A DNA stretch of 64,000 nucleotides, taken from contig NZ_CP094718.1 of assembly GCF_025558425.1 (NCBI RefSeq), positions 62,001 through 126,000 of the forward strand, written 5' to 3'. A model generated the notes under the pieces. The model made no database searches. It was not told the origin of the DNA and was given only the letters and a program-made list of their open reading frames with translations. A program made the position numbers and the translations under genes. Positions 1 through 8,142 of this stretch are shown here, piece after piece; positions within the stretch are counted from its first letter, which is position 1; the number at the start of each line of letters is the position of its first letter. Source of the DNA: Staphylococcus sp. IVB6240 (GTDB lineage: Bacteria > Bacillota > Bacilli > Staphylococcales > Staphylococcaceae).

Positions 1-584
1 GAATGAAACGACCACAATTATGTTATCAAGGAGATATTGACATCGATTTAACTAAAACAGATGCAGTGTTTCAAGATGTTCAAAGTAATATGTTTCAAAA
101 TATAACATTAGCTAAGCATTTCCAATACATTTATGAAGCCAATCGGACACATCTGACTAAACAGTGTATTAAGGAGGACGTCTTACAGATGATGCAATTA
201 CTTGGTTTAAGGCAAGGAGAACATTTACTTGAGCGTTATCCCTTTGAACTTAGTGGAGGTATGGCACAACGTGTCGCCTTTATAATGTCATTAATTAGAC
301 GTCCGGACTACTTATTTTTAGATGAACCGACGAGTGCACTTGATCAAGGAAATGTTAAAAAGTTTATGCATTACCTTCTTAAGGCACAAGAACGCTACCA
401 AATGACCATCGTTTTTATCACACACGATATTAACTTAGTGAAAGAATTTGCCACGCATATTAGCATTATGCAGCAAGGTCAATTGATAGAAAGTGGTGAG
501 GCAGCGTCAATCTTAACTAAGCCGACATATAGTTACACGAAAAAATTAATTACGATTGCACATCGGAGACAACCTTATGCTTAA
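1..584 (+). CDS. ABC importer ATPase, nickel/oligopeptide type (5' end outside window)
   Basis: This is the ATP-hydrolysing subunit of a peptide or metal-chelate ABC importer, acting at the inner face of the membrane. The visible part starts at the Q-loop (VFQD, about residue 23 of the visible frame). It then has the LSGG signature (83-86), Walker B YLFLDEP (103-109) and the switch histidine in FITHD near 139. Walker A lies upstream of the window, so roughly 70 residues are missing. The C-terminal tail (PTYSYTKKLI) is typical of OppD/NikD-class proteins. It overlaps the next gene by 8 bp, so the two are translationally coupled. The substrate cannot be told from sequence: nik, cnt, or the opp3 operon known from SCC/ACME islands are all possible. 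Confidence 0.8.
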   Translation, partial: MKRPQLCYQGDIDIDLTKTDAVFQDVQSNMFQNITLAKHFQYIYEANRTHLTKQCIKEDVLQMMQLLGLRQGEHLLERYPFELSGGMAQRVAFIMSLIRRPDYLFLDEPTSALDQGNVKKFMHYLLKAQERYQMTIVFITHDINLVKEFATHISIMQQGQLIESGEAASILTKPTYSYTKKLITIAHRRQPYA

Positions 585-1212
585 AATAGAGAGTCTAACC
601 AAATATATAGATACGAAACTAATATTTAAAGAGATATCATGTACAATTAATGACCAACACTTACTCATAAGTGGTGAGAGTGGTTGTGGTAAATCTACGT
701 TAGCCAAGATTATCGCTGGCTTAGATACGGATTATCAGGGCAAATTATATCTTAATGGGAACTTACGTGAATCTTATACATCTAAAGAGTGGATGAAGCA
801 CATCCAATATGTACCACAATATCAACGCGATACCTTAAATCAACGTAAAACGGTATTAGCTACACTATTAGAACCACTTAAGAATTACAAGATTGATAAA
901 CAGCGTTATACATCAAGCATTGAAACAGTACTTGATCAGTGTAACTTACCATACAATATACTTAATCAAAAAGTTTCAACGTTAAGTGGTGGTCAATTTC
1001 AACGGGTATGGATAGCTAAAGCTTTAATATTAGAACCAGAAATCCTCATATTGGATGAAGCAACAACCAATTTAGATATCATTAATGAAGAAGATATACT
1101 TCAAATGTTGATTTCCTTAAAGATGACACAATTAATCATTATTTCACATGATACATACGTCTTAAGCCAATTTGAAGGAATTCAGTTACAGCTAAATAAA
1201 TTGAATAATTAA
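577..1212 (+). CDS. ABC importer ATPase, second subunit (OppF/NikE class)
   Basis: Second ATPase of the same importer, expected to pair with the upstream subunit as a heterodimer. The protein has 211 residues, with Walker A GESGCGKST at 33-41, signature LSGGQ at 136-140, Walker B ILILDEA at 156-162 and the switch histidine in IISHD. The ATG at 577 is chosen because CGGAGA lies just upstream and it gives the overlap ATGCTTAA with the previous stop; an in-frame codon at 556 has no such site. It lacks the C-terminal extension that follows the switch region in many OppF proteins, so it is a short member. It is the last gene of the operon; the next 240 bp are AT-rich and non-coding. Confidence 0.8.
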   Translation: MLKIESLTKYIDTKLIFKEISCTINDQHLLISGESGCGKSTLAKIIAGLDTDYQGKLYLNGNLRESYTSKEWMKHIQYVPQYQRDTLNQRKTVLATLLEPLKNYKIDKQRYTSSIETVLDQCNLPYNILNQKVSTLSGGQFQRVWIAKALILEPEILILDEATTNLDIINEEDILQMLISLKMTQLIIISHDTYVLSQFEGIQLQLNKLNN

Positions 1213-1452
1213 GATCACAAATCCTAATATGGTGTATACTTAATGATACGTAAAAAATAAAATTTGGACTGCAATGTCTAAATCAATATGATTTTCCATT
1301 AGAGTATTTAAAAATGATGACAACACTAAAAGATTCCAAATTATTATATTTAATATAATTATACATATGATAAACGGACAACAATGTCAATGTAAATTCT
1401 TTTTATATAAATTATTTATAATTATATATAATTTATATAAAAATATAAGTCG
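1213..1452. other. AT-rich non-coding gap
   Basis: No gene seen. The stretch is very AT-rich and ends in an all-A/T palindrome (listed separately) 10 bp before the IS30 end. I see no convincing terminator after the ABC operon. Confidence 0.5.
1400..1443. repeat. AT-only palindrome beside IS30
   Basis: Perfect 16-bp inverted arms (1400-1415 and 1428-1443) made only of A and T flank a 12-nt centre. It sits 10 bp from the left end of the IS30-family element. It may be a cruciform-prone insertion hot spot or part of the old target; the function is inferred only from position. Confidence 0.6.
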
Positions 1453-1518
1453 AGGATTTCAAGTTTAAGTTAGCCACCTATAATGACTGAGGTGTACACA
1501 AGGGTTAACCGTATTCGA

Positions 1519-1564
1519 ACCTGTTGAGGATTGATTGGTTTTAATCAATTAATACTCAACAGGT
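1519..1564. terminator. Hairpin inside IS30 copy 1, downstream of the transposase
   Basis: ACCTGTTGAG pairs with CTCAACAGGT, with a further inner stem TTGATT/AATCAA. A second small hairpin (CCAAAGCTAA/TTAGCTTTGG) touches the transposase stop. They probably block transcripts passing through the element end. Confidence 0.6.
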
Positions 1565-1580
1565 AACCAAAGCTAAGATT

Positions 1581-2675
1581 TTAGCTTTGGAAAGATTCAT
1601 ACAGATTGAGGTGCTTTAAACTTTCTGCCATATTATGATGAGCTGTGTTGTAATTTAAAGTCTTTCTAGGATAGTCATTCATATATTGTTGTATGGCTTT
1701 TATGAAGTGTTTTTGAACATTGGATAAATCATGTGCTTTTGGAATAAAACGACGAATCATTTTATGTTGGTTTTCACTTGTCCCACGTTCATATGATGAG
1801 AATGGATGTGTGAAGTATATTTCTATCATATGGCCAAATTCTTCATACAGCGATGCAAATTCTGAACCATTGTCAGATGTGATAGATTTGAAGATTTTTG
1901 GTGCTTTTTCGGCTAAGGAGTCAAATAAGTTTTTCAATGCGTGAGACACCGCATCAGCACTTTTACTCTCTATTATTTCTAGTATTTCAAAACGCGTTTG
2001 TCTCTCAACAAGTGTTAAGATAACTGGCTTTGACTTGTCTTTAGTTTCTATTATGGTATCTATTTCCCAGTGACCAAAAGACTGACGTGATTCAATTTCA
2101 CTAGGACGTGTCTCAATACTTGGACCGAGCACTCGACTGTGTGGTTGATTATGGTAGCTATTCTGAGTAGAGTGACGTCTTTTTAATTTTTCTAGTAGAT
2201 CAATATTCTTAGTTTCCATGATTTGTTGATCTATCCAAGCATATACTGTCGTTGTTGAAGGGATTTCTTCTCTTTCAAAACATTGTTCCTTGTGAGCATA
2301 TGCCACGACTGCTTCAGGTGACCAGCGTTTCTTTTTCATGAGGTGATCTGCCCATGGAATAAATAATGGGCTCTTCTTCCATAAGGGCTGAGCACCACAT
2401 TGTTGTCTGTTTTGTCGATAACGTTGTTGACCTAGTGAAGAAAAATAAATTTGCGTCTCATATTCATAGACTTTATGTTGTTGTTTTTGTCGTTTAATTT
2501 GACGTGTTGTTCCTCGATGAATTTCGTTATTGATTGTTTGAGGTGCACGTCCTAATTCACGCGCTATTGCACGATTTGAAAAACCTAAATTTTTAAGTGT
2601 TTCTATTTGAACACGTTCTTCATAACATAAGTGTGTTCCTTTATGGTTTGTCATGTTAGAATAAGTATGCGTCAT
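1581..2675 (-). CDS. IS30-family transposase
   Basis: DDE transposase of 364 residues that moves the element. The N-terminal helix-turn-helix is seen as YEERVQIETL followed by NRAIARELGR. The catalytic core shows GHWEIDTI (first D), ITSDNGSEF (second D) and the glutamate in RGTSENQHK. It is full length for the family and has no internal stop. It differs from the copy at 14094-15188 at 11 of 364 residues (for example C17/S17 and G31/V31), so the two copies did not arise in the last few generations. Confidence 0.93.
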   Translation of the reverse strand: MTHTYSNMTNHKGTHLCYEERVQIETLKNLGFSNRAIARELGRAPQTINNEIHRGTTRQIKRQKQQHKVYEYETQIYFSSLGQQRYRQNRQQCGAQPLWKKSPLFIPWADHLMKKKRWSPEAVVAYAHKEQCFEREEIPSTTTVYAWIDQQIMETKNIDLLEKLKRRHSTQNSYHNQPHSRVLGPSIETRPSEIESRQSFGHWEIDTIIETKDKSKPVILTLVERQTRFEILEIIESKSADAVSHALKNLFDSLAEKAPKIFKSITSDNGSEFASLYEEFGHMIEIYFTHPFSSYERGTSENQHKMIRRFIPKAHDLSNVQKHFIKAIQQYMNDYPRKTLNYNTAHHNMAESLKHLNLYESFQS

Positions 2676-2785
2676 GTGAATTCATTCCTTTATTGATTTG
2701 GTCTGGTAGCCTCAATAATAACATGAAATTCACGTGGCGTTTTTTTGTCTAAAGGTGGCTAAGTTGATTATAAAATCCACCTTTT

Positions 2786-4120
2786 ATGTTTTTTAAACAA
2801 TTTTATGATAATCATTTATCTCAAGCATCTTATTTAGTTGGCTGTCAACGTACAGGATAGGCAATAATAATTGACCCTGTTCGTGATTTAACAAAATATA
2901 TCGAAGTTGCAGATAGCGAAGGTTTTAAAATTACACAAGCTGCAGAAATACATATCCACGCTGATTTTGCTTCTGGAATTCGAGATGTGGCAAAACGTTT
3001 AAACGCCAATATATATGTGTCTGGCGCAGGCGATGAGCAATTAAGTTATAAAAATATGCCCAAACAAACACATTTTGTTAAAAATCAAGATATTATTCGA
3101 GTAGGTAATATTAAATTAGAAGTATTGCATACACCAGGACATACCCCGGAGAGTATTAGTTTCTTACTCACTGATGAAGGTGGCGGCTCAAGTGTTCCAA
3201 TGGGTTTATTTAGTGGTGACTTTATTTTTGTTGGTGATATCGATAGACCTGATTTACTAGAAAAATCAGTACAAATGGAAGGTACTACAGAGATTGGCGC
3301 AAAACAGATGTATCAATCTATAGAAGGTGTTAAAGATTTACCAGATTATATTCAAATATGGCCTGGACACGGTGCTGGAAGCCTATGTGGTAAAGCATTA
3401 GGTGCCATACCAATGTCTACGCTAGGTTAAGAAAAAACAAATAACTGGGCATTTAATGTGACAGATGAATCTAAATTTGTTGAAACATTAACATCAAATC
3501 AACCAGCGCCACCCCATCACTTTGCACAGATGAAAAAAATTAATCAGTTTGGTATGAACATGTATCAACCATACAACATTTTTCCTAGTTTAGATAATGT
3601 AAGAATAGCCTTTGATCTTCGTAGTAAAGAAGCCTTTCATGGCGGTCATACTGAAGGTACAATCAATATTCCTTACAATAAAAACTTTATTAACCAAATC
3701 GGTTGGTATTTAGACTATGAAAAAAATATAGATTTGATTGGTGATAAATCTACCGTTGAACAAGCAGCGCATACTTTACAATTAATTGGCTTTGATAATG
3801 TAGCAGGTTATCGTTTACCAAAATCAGAAATTTTAACACAATCCATCCATAGCGTTGATATGACTGGTAAAGAAGAATCTATACTTGACGTACGTAATGA
3901 AGAAGAGTGGAATAATGGGCACTTAGATCAAGCAGTCAATATTCCGCATGGTAAATTATTAAATGAAAATATTCCATTTAATAAAGAGGCTAAAATATAC
4001 GTACATTGTCAGTCAGGTGTTAGAAGTTCAATCGCAGTGGGTATATTAGAAAACAAAGGCTTTGAAAATGTCGTGAATATTAGCGAAGGCTATCAAGGTT
4101 TTCCAGAATCATTAAAATAA
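2786..4120 (+). pseudogene. cstB: cstB: persulfide dioxygenase-rhodanese, two nonsense codons
   Basis: CstB oxidises persulfides to thiosulfate and joins a metallo-beta-lactamase-fold dioxygenase to rhodanese domains. The whole frame from ATG 2786 to TAA 4118-4120 is 444 codons, the length I recall for S. aureus CstB, and it stays in one frame throughout. Two codons are stops: TAG at 2858-2860 (codon 25, in the CQRTG-x-AIIIDP region) and TAA at 3428-3430 (after GAIPMSTLG, where a tyrosine is expected). The dioxygenase metal motif HIHADF, the HTPGHTPES loop and the active rhodanese loop VHCQSGVRSS are all readable. The IS30 end sits about 3 bp before the start and has removed the ribosome binding site and promoter. 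The gene is silent or inactive. Confidence 0.9.
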
Positions 4121-4467
4121 GTAAGTATTATCAAATTGTTATTGTGGGTGGTTGTACAGCTAGTATAATAGTGGTATCGAACTATTTTAAAAAATCAAAG
4201 CTTAAATGGAAAATAGCTATTATAGATGCGGCTGAACATCATTATTATCAACCGTTATGGACTTTAGTTGGTATTAAGGTATCAAGTTTAAAAAGTTCAC
4301 GCAAAGATATGAAAAGTATTATGCCTAAAGGTGTTCAATGAATTAAAAAGGCTGTTTCAAGCTTTCAACTTGGAAGCAATAGCATTAATTTAGTAGATAA
4401 TACTGTCAGTTTTGGAGTTATATGGCATAAAATTTTTGTCTTAAATGGCACAAAGAAAACTAAATAA
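4121..4467 (+). pseudogene. sqr: sqr: sulfide:quinone oxidoreductase, 5' fragment
   Basis: SQR feeds electrons from sulfide to quinone and makes the persulfide that CstB uses. Only the N-terminal quarter is present: the FAD-binding glycine loop IVIVGGCTA (third glycine of the usual GGGTAG changed to cysteine) and HHYYQPLWTLVG. There is no good start codon (ATA where ATG is expected), a TGA replaces the tryptophan codon after PKGVQ (4339-4341), and the frame ends at about 4467. IS1182-type DNA follows, so the 3' part was probably lost to an insertion or deletion. Confidence 0.8.
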
Positions 4468-4487
4468 ATTAATATTGGTTATAAGTT

Positions 4488-4693
4488 TCAGTTTATAAAG
4501 TTATAAAAAAGAACGGGACATAAAGTTCTCGGACAAGCGAAAAATGCAATTTCTATTAAAATAATATAGAAATTGCATTTTTCATAATTGTTTTGATTAT
4601 AGTTAGCTTGTTGAGCTATTACTTTTCTTATATTAAGTGCCATTAATACAAAGTCCAGTTCTCTTTTGACTTTATTTATGTATCTAAATATTA
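4488..4693 (-). pseudogene. IS1182/IS1272-type transposase, C-terminal scrap
   Basis: About 65 residues matching the C-terminal end of IS1182-family transposases: FRYINKVKRELDFVLMALNI followed by the element terminus with an inverted sequence around 4540-4585. No DDE core is present. It abuts the usp stop codon and marks an old insertion or deletion point between the sqr and usp-sulP segments. Confidence 0.65.
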
Positions 4694-4695
4694 AA

Positions 4696-5109
4696 TTATT
4701 TAACAATAATTACAGGTATTTGAGAGCGTTTAGCAACTTTATGACTTACACTACCAAGAACCATTTCTTGAAAACTGTTTAAGCCACGTGTACCTAAAAT
4801 GATAGCTTGATATTCACCACTATTTGAAATTTCAACCACTTTATCTGTTGGAGTACCATGAACAATTTTAATTTCGTAATTCACATTGTGTTCTGCAAAT
4901 AAATTTTTAATAGATTGTAATTTACTTTCTCTTTCTTGAGTTAAATTAGTTCCTTGTTGACCATGTAAAACATCTGTTTTTGATTCATCAATATCTACAA
5001 CCGTAAGTATTGTGACAATTGTATAATCACCTATAAAGTTTAGTAACTCTTGAGCTGCACGTGTACTATTTTCTGAACCATCTGCTGCAAGCAAAATTGA
5101 ATTATACAT
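4696..5109 (-). CDS. Universal stress protein, UspA family
   Basis: Cytoplasmic nucleotide-binding protein of 137 residues from ATG 5109. That start is chosen because AAGGAG lies 8 nt upstream; an in-frame GTG at 5118 overlaps this site. It begins MYNSILLAADGSENS and ends with the ATP-binding signature ILGTRGLNSF...LGSVSHKV, the G-2x-G-9x-G-S pattern of ATP-binding Usp proteins. It follows the SulP gene after 12 bp and is surely in its operon. Stand-alone Usp partners of SulP carriers are common; the role in sulfate or bicarbonate transport control is inferred. Confidence 0.88.
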   Translation of the reverse strand: MYNSILLAADGSENSTRAAQELLNFIGDYTIVTILTVVDIDESKTDVLHGQQGTNLTQERESKLQSIKNLFAEHNVNYEIKIVHGTPTDKVVEISNSGEYQAIILGTRGLNSFQEMVLGSVSHKVAKRSQIPVIIVK

Positions 5110-5121
5110 AAAAAACACTCC

Positions 5122-6573
5122 TTAATTTAAATGATTTTCATTTAATTGGCTTAGTTCTGAAACGATTTTTCGGCTATCTGTGTTTAATTTTTCAACATAC
5201 ACAATATTGTTTTTCTCTTCAAATTTCCTAACAATCGTATCAATGGCATCAACTGCTGAATCATCCCATAGGTGAGCACGATCAAAATTTAACACTATGA
5301 CACTATCTTCAATATTAAGGTCAATTTGCTCCATCATAGAATCAATTGATACAAAGAATATTTGACCTTTAAAAGAAAAACGATGTTGCTTATCTGATTC
5401 TTTATAAATAACTTCAATCTTAGAAATTTTAGTCGCAAAGAATATAGCACTGAAAATAACACCCACAACTACACCGATAGCTAAGTTATGTGTCATTAAT
5501 ACAATAATAACCGTTAAAACCATAACGAATGCATCTGTTTTAGGTGCCTTTTTTATATACTTAAATGAATTCCAGTCAACAGTCCCGATAGAAACCATAA
5601 CCATTATCCCTGCAAGAATTGGCATCGGGATTTGAACGACTACGCCACCGAGAACAATAATCATAAATATAAGTACGATACCTGCTGTAAATGTAGACAA
5701 TCTACTATTTGCACCTGATTTAACATTGATTACAGATTGTCCAATCATGGCACAACCTCCCATACCGCCAAAAAACCCAGTAATAATATTGGCAATCCCT
5801 TGGCCTCTTGATTCTTTGTTTTTACTACTGTGTGTATCTGTTGCATCATCGACAATTTTAGCTGTAAGTAGACTTTCTACTAAACCTACAATAGCCATTG
5901 ATAATGAATATGGGAAAATAATTTGAAGTGTCACTAAATTAAAAGGAACGTTAGGCATTAATAGGTGAGGTAAAGTTTGCTTAATATTGCCTAAGTCACT
6001 TACGGTTTTTACATCAGATCCTGTGTACATATACAGTGCCGTTAAAACAATTATAGCTATTAATGGTGCAGGGATAGCTTTAAAGAATCTAGGAATTATA
6101 TATACAATAAGTAAAGTTATAATAACGTATATATAGGTTGCTATAGATATATTAAAAATATGCTCTATTTGAGACATAAAAATCATAATACCCAATGCAT
6201 TAACAAATCCAATCATAACGGAACGGGGAATAAATTTCATTAAACGACCTACTTTAAGTATGCCTAAAATTAATTGTATTAATCCCATCAATATCGTAGC
6301 AGCAAAAAGATATTCAACACCATGTTCTTTAACTAAAGGTGTAACTAAAAGCGCAACAGCACCGGTGGCGCCAGAAATCATTGCAGGTCTACCTCCCACT
6401 ATAGCAGTAACAGTAGCGATGATAAATGCTGCATACAATCCCACCATCGGATCTACACCAGCAATAATTGAAAACGCAATTGCTTCTGGTATTAATGCTA
6501 GTGCTACAACGATACCAGCAAGTATATTCTTTCTGGGCTGATTAAGCCATTCAGATTTTAATTTTTCAACCAT
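5122..6573 (-). CDS. SulP-family anion transporter with STAS domain
   Basis: Integral membrane carrier of 483 residues for sulfate or a related anion. The N-terminal half has the SulP core (NILAGIVVALALIPEAIAFS, then GGRPAMISGATGAVALL) with about 10-12 membrane spans. A C-terminal STAS domain runs from about residue 390. The start has AAAGGAG about 8 nt upstream. It is the first gene of a two-gene operon with the universal stress gene. Its nearness to cstB/sqr suggests sulfate or sulfite export linked to sulfide detoxification, which is inference. It is divergent from the resolvase-like gene, with a symmetric promoter region between them. Confidence 0.88.
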   Translation of the reverse strand: MVEKLKSEWLNQPRKNILAGIVVALALIPEAIAFSIIAGVDPMVGLYAAFIIATVTAIVGGRPAMISGATGAVALLVTPLVKEHGVEYLFAATILMGLIQLILGILKVGRLMKFIPRSVMIGFVNALGIMIFMSQIEHIFNISIATYIYVIITLLIVYIIPRFFKAIPAPLIAIIVLTALYMYTGSDVKTVSDLGNIKQTLPHLLMPNVPFNLVTLQIIFPYSLSMAIVGLVESLLTAKIVDDATDTHSSKNKESRGQGIANIITGFFGGMGGCAMIGQSVINVKSGANSRLSTFTAGIVLIFMIIVLGGVVVQIPMPILAGIMVMVSIGTVDWNSFKYIKKAPKTDAFVMVLTVIIVLMTHNLAIGVVVGVIFSAIFFATKISKIEVIYKESDKQHRFSFKGQIFFVSIDSMMEQIDLNIEDSVIVLNFDRAHLWDDSAVDAIDTIVRKFEEKNNIVYVEKLNTDSRKIVSELSQLNENHLN

Positions 6574-6606
6574 CGTTTTCTCTCCTTTATATTAATTATA
6601 TTATAA

Positions 6607-6661
6607 AGTATAACAGATAAGTTTCATATGTATACCCCTTAATGAAACTATATGTTATACT
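6607..6661. promoter_or_regulatory. Symmetric divergent promoter/operator between sulP and resolvase-like gene
   Basis: Two mirror arms: AGTATAACA-gata-AGTTTCAT (6607-6627) and ATGAAACT-ata-TGTTATACT (6642-6661). Each arm ends in a -10-like TATACT for one of the two divergent genes, so a dimer bound here would cover both promoters. The centre contains TATACCCCTTA, which resembles half of a CsoR/CstR-type operator. Confidence 0.6.
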
Positions 6662-6686
6662 TTTTTATGTAAGGTGGTGTATTAAA

Positions 6687-7229
6687 ATGAAATATGGCTA
6701 TATTAGACCTGTGACAATAAATGATAGTGTTACTGAACAAACAAAGAAAATAGGAATATATACAAAAAATATTCTAGAAGAGATGCATGCTAATAATAAA
6801 AAAAGAAACGAACTAAATACATTATTAAATTCAAAATTAGTTTTTGGCGATATATTGTATATTACAGACTTATGTATTATTGCAGATTCTACAAAACACT
6901 TAGTAGATATACTAGATTTACTTTCTGCCAAAGGAGTTTCATTATATGTAATTAATTTAAATAAAAATCTTATTACAGATAGTAATGAAAATTTTATAAA
7001 AACATTACATAATATTACTGATTTTCAAAGTGATATTGTAAAATTTAGAACACGTATGGGGTTAGAGAATTATACAAGAGAAGGTAAAAGTCTTGGTAGA
7101 CCTAAGCGTGATGATAAAAGTTTAAGAGATGCTATAGAAATGTATATGAGTAAGAAATATACATTAAATGAGATAAAAGCAACAACAAATATAAGTAGAG
7201 CCACATTATACAGACATTTAGATAAATAA
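6687..7229 (+). CDS. Serine-resolvase-like protein lacking catalytic residues, with HTH
   Basis: The 180-residue protein from ATG 6687 (AAGGTGG upstream) has the fold pattern of small serine resolvases such as Sin: a GY-x-R start, a GRPK(R) hinge after the long helix, and a C-terminal helix-turn-helix (LNEIKATTNISRATLYRHL). The catalytic serine of GYARVS is absent: the protein reads GYIRPVT. The arginine pair of the DRLGR motif is also missing, with TDLCIIAD at that place. I therefore infer a DNA-binding protein without recombinase activity, perhaps the regulator of the divergent sulP promoter. Annotation pipelines would probably call it a recombinase. Confidence 0.7.
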   Translation: MKYGYIRPVTINDSVTEQTKKIGIYTKNILEEMHANNKKRNELNTLLNSKLVFGDILYITDLCIIADSTKHLVDILDLLSAKGVSLYVINLNKNLITDSNENFIKTLHNITDFQSDIVKFRTRMGLENYTREGKSLGRPKRDDKSLRDAIEMYMSKKYTLNEIKATTNISRATLYRHLDK

Positions 7230-7230
7230 T

Positions 7231-7265
7231 ATACTCCCCTTAATTATTAAATAAGAGGAGTGTAT
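7231..7265 (+). terminator. Terminator after resolvase-like gene
   Basis: ATACTCC...GGAGTGTAT hairpin immediately after the stop codon. Confidence 0.55.
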
Positions 7266-7400
7266 ATAGAGTATAAGTATTTTAATTATTGTTTATAGTA
7301 ATAAAATAGAATACCTAAAATAATACCTATCAAAACAATAGCCCAAGAGAAAATTTAAAATAAATTAATAATATGAACAATGAGCTGGCTAAATTAAAAT

Positions 7401-7700
7401 CTAATTCTGATGTAATCTTTGAAGTCCAAATCGAGTTATAAAAGCAGCAATAATAATACCGACTACGTCTGCACTTATCCCTTTTAAAAATCCTTCAGCA
7501 TAAATATTAGATTTAATATTATCCCAGAATGGCAAAATTCCAAACAACAAAAGAAATACTGGAAATAAAATAGCAATAGTAGCCAAAATTGCTCCTCCAA
7601 TTCCTTCTATAGACTTATCAATGTATGAAGCAAACGTAAATAACGGTTCGGGTACAGTTTGAGCTGCAGTATAACCCGTTATGAAGTTATCGAGTGATAT
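7401..7700 (-). pseudogene. chrA: Chromate transporter (ChrA) internal fragment
   Basis: About 100 codons on the minus strand match the middle of a CHR-family chromate/anion transporter: GYTAAQTVPEPLFTFASY followed by GGAILATIAILFPVFLLLFG and LPFWDNI. No start codon lies at the 5' side and the C-terminal membrane bundle is missing, so this is a fragment left by recombination next to the ars operon. A further short hydrophobic stretch with a stop near 7292 may be unrelated debris. No function expected. Confidence 0.7.
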
Positions 7701-7708
7701 TAATTTTC

Positions 7709-7738
7709 AAAAACATCAAGTATTTACTTGATGTTTTT
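7709..7738. terminator. Terminator overlapping the arsC stop
   Basis: AACATCAAGT/ACTTGATGTT stem (7712-7721, 7726-7735) with T-rich flanks on both sides. It ends the arsRBC transcript and overlaps the arsC stop codon. Confidence 0.8.
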
Positions 7739-8125
7739 ACTAAAATCTTTAATTGTATTACCTATTTCATCTCTAACACGTTGGAATTCTGACCATTCTT
7801 TACCTGCTGGATCATCAAAACCCCAATGCTCTTTTTTTACATTTGGTGGTAAAATAGGACAATTATCGTCTGCATCACTACATAACGTTACGACCAAATC
7901 TGATTGTTTTAAAATATCATTATCAATCAAGTCTGATGTATGGTTTGATATATCAATATCTACTTCTTTCATAATTTCTATAGCTTTAGGATTAACACCA
8001 TGTGTCTCAATACCAGCAGAATAGACATTCCAATCTTCACCTAATATTTTCTTTCCCCAACCCTCGGCGATTTGGCTACGACAAGAGTTGCCAGTACATA
8101 TAAAATAAATTGTGTTTTTATCCAT
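7724..8125 (-). CDS. arsC: Thioredoxin-coupled arsenate reductase
   Basis: Reduces arsenate to arsenite for export by ArsB, using a low-molecular-weight phosphatase fold and a cysteine relay regenerated by thioredoxin. The 133-residue protein has Cys10 and Cys15 in CTGNSCRSQ (the P-loop) and Cys82 and Cys89 in [10 protein letters not shown]. Positions 10, 82 and 89 are those of the S. aureus pI258 enzyme. It is the last gene of arsRBC, 17 bp after arsB. All catalytic residues are present, so it should be active. Confidence 0.95.
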   Translation of the reverse strand: MDKNTIYFICTGNSCRSQIAEGWGKKILGEDWNVYSAGIETHGVNPKAIEIMKEVDIDISNHTSDLIDNDILKQSDLVVTLCSDADDNCPILPPNVKKEHWGFDDPAGKEWSEFQRVRDEIGNTIKDFSKNIK

Positions 8126-8142
8126 AATTAAAGCCTCTTTTC

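Larger units (their letters stand above)
1453..2782 (-). mobile_element. IS30-family insertion sequence, copy 1
   Basis: About 1.33 kb with one transposase gene on the minus strand. The ends are imperfect inverted repeats of about 26 bp: the left end begins GGATTT and runs to TTAGCCACCT, and the right end reads the same motif in reverse up to AAATCC. The ends were set by comparison with the second copy at 13966-15294. No clear target duplication was seen. Its right end lies about 3 bp before the cstB start codon. Confidence 0.85.

Noticed and set aside
577..1212. Firm naming as nikE or cntF
   Set aside because: The sequence does not match those proteins closely as I remember them; the importer class is clear but the substrate is not.
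6642..6686. Longer start for the resolvase-like protein
   Set aside because: The extension lies in the promoter palindrome and has no ribosome site, whereas ATG 6687 has AAGGTGG.
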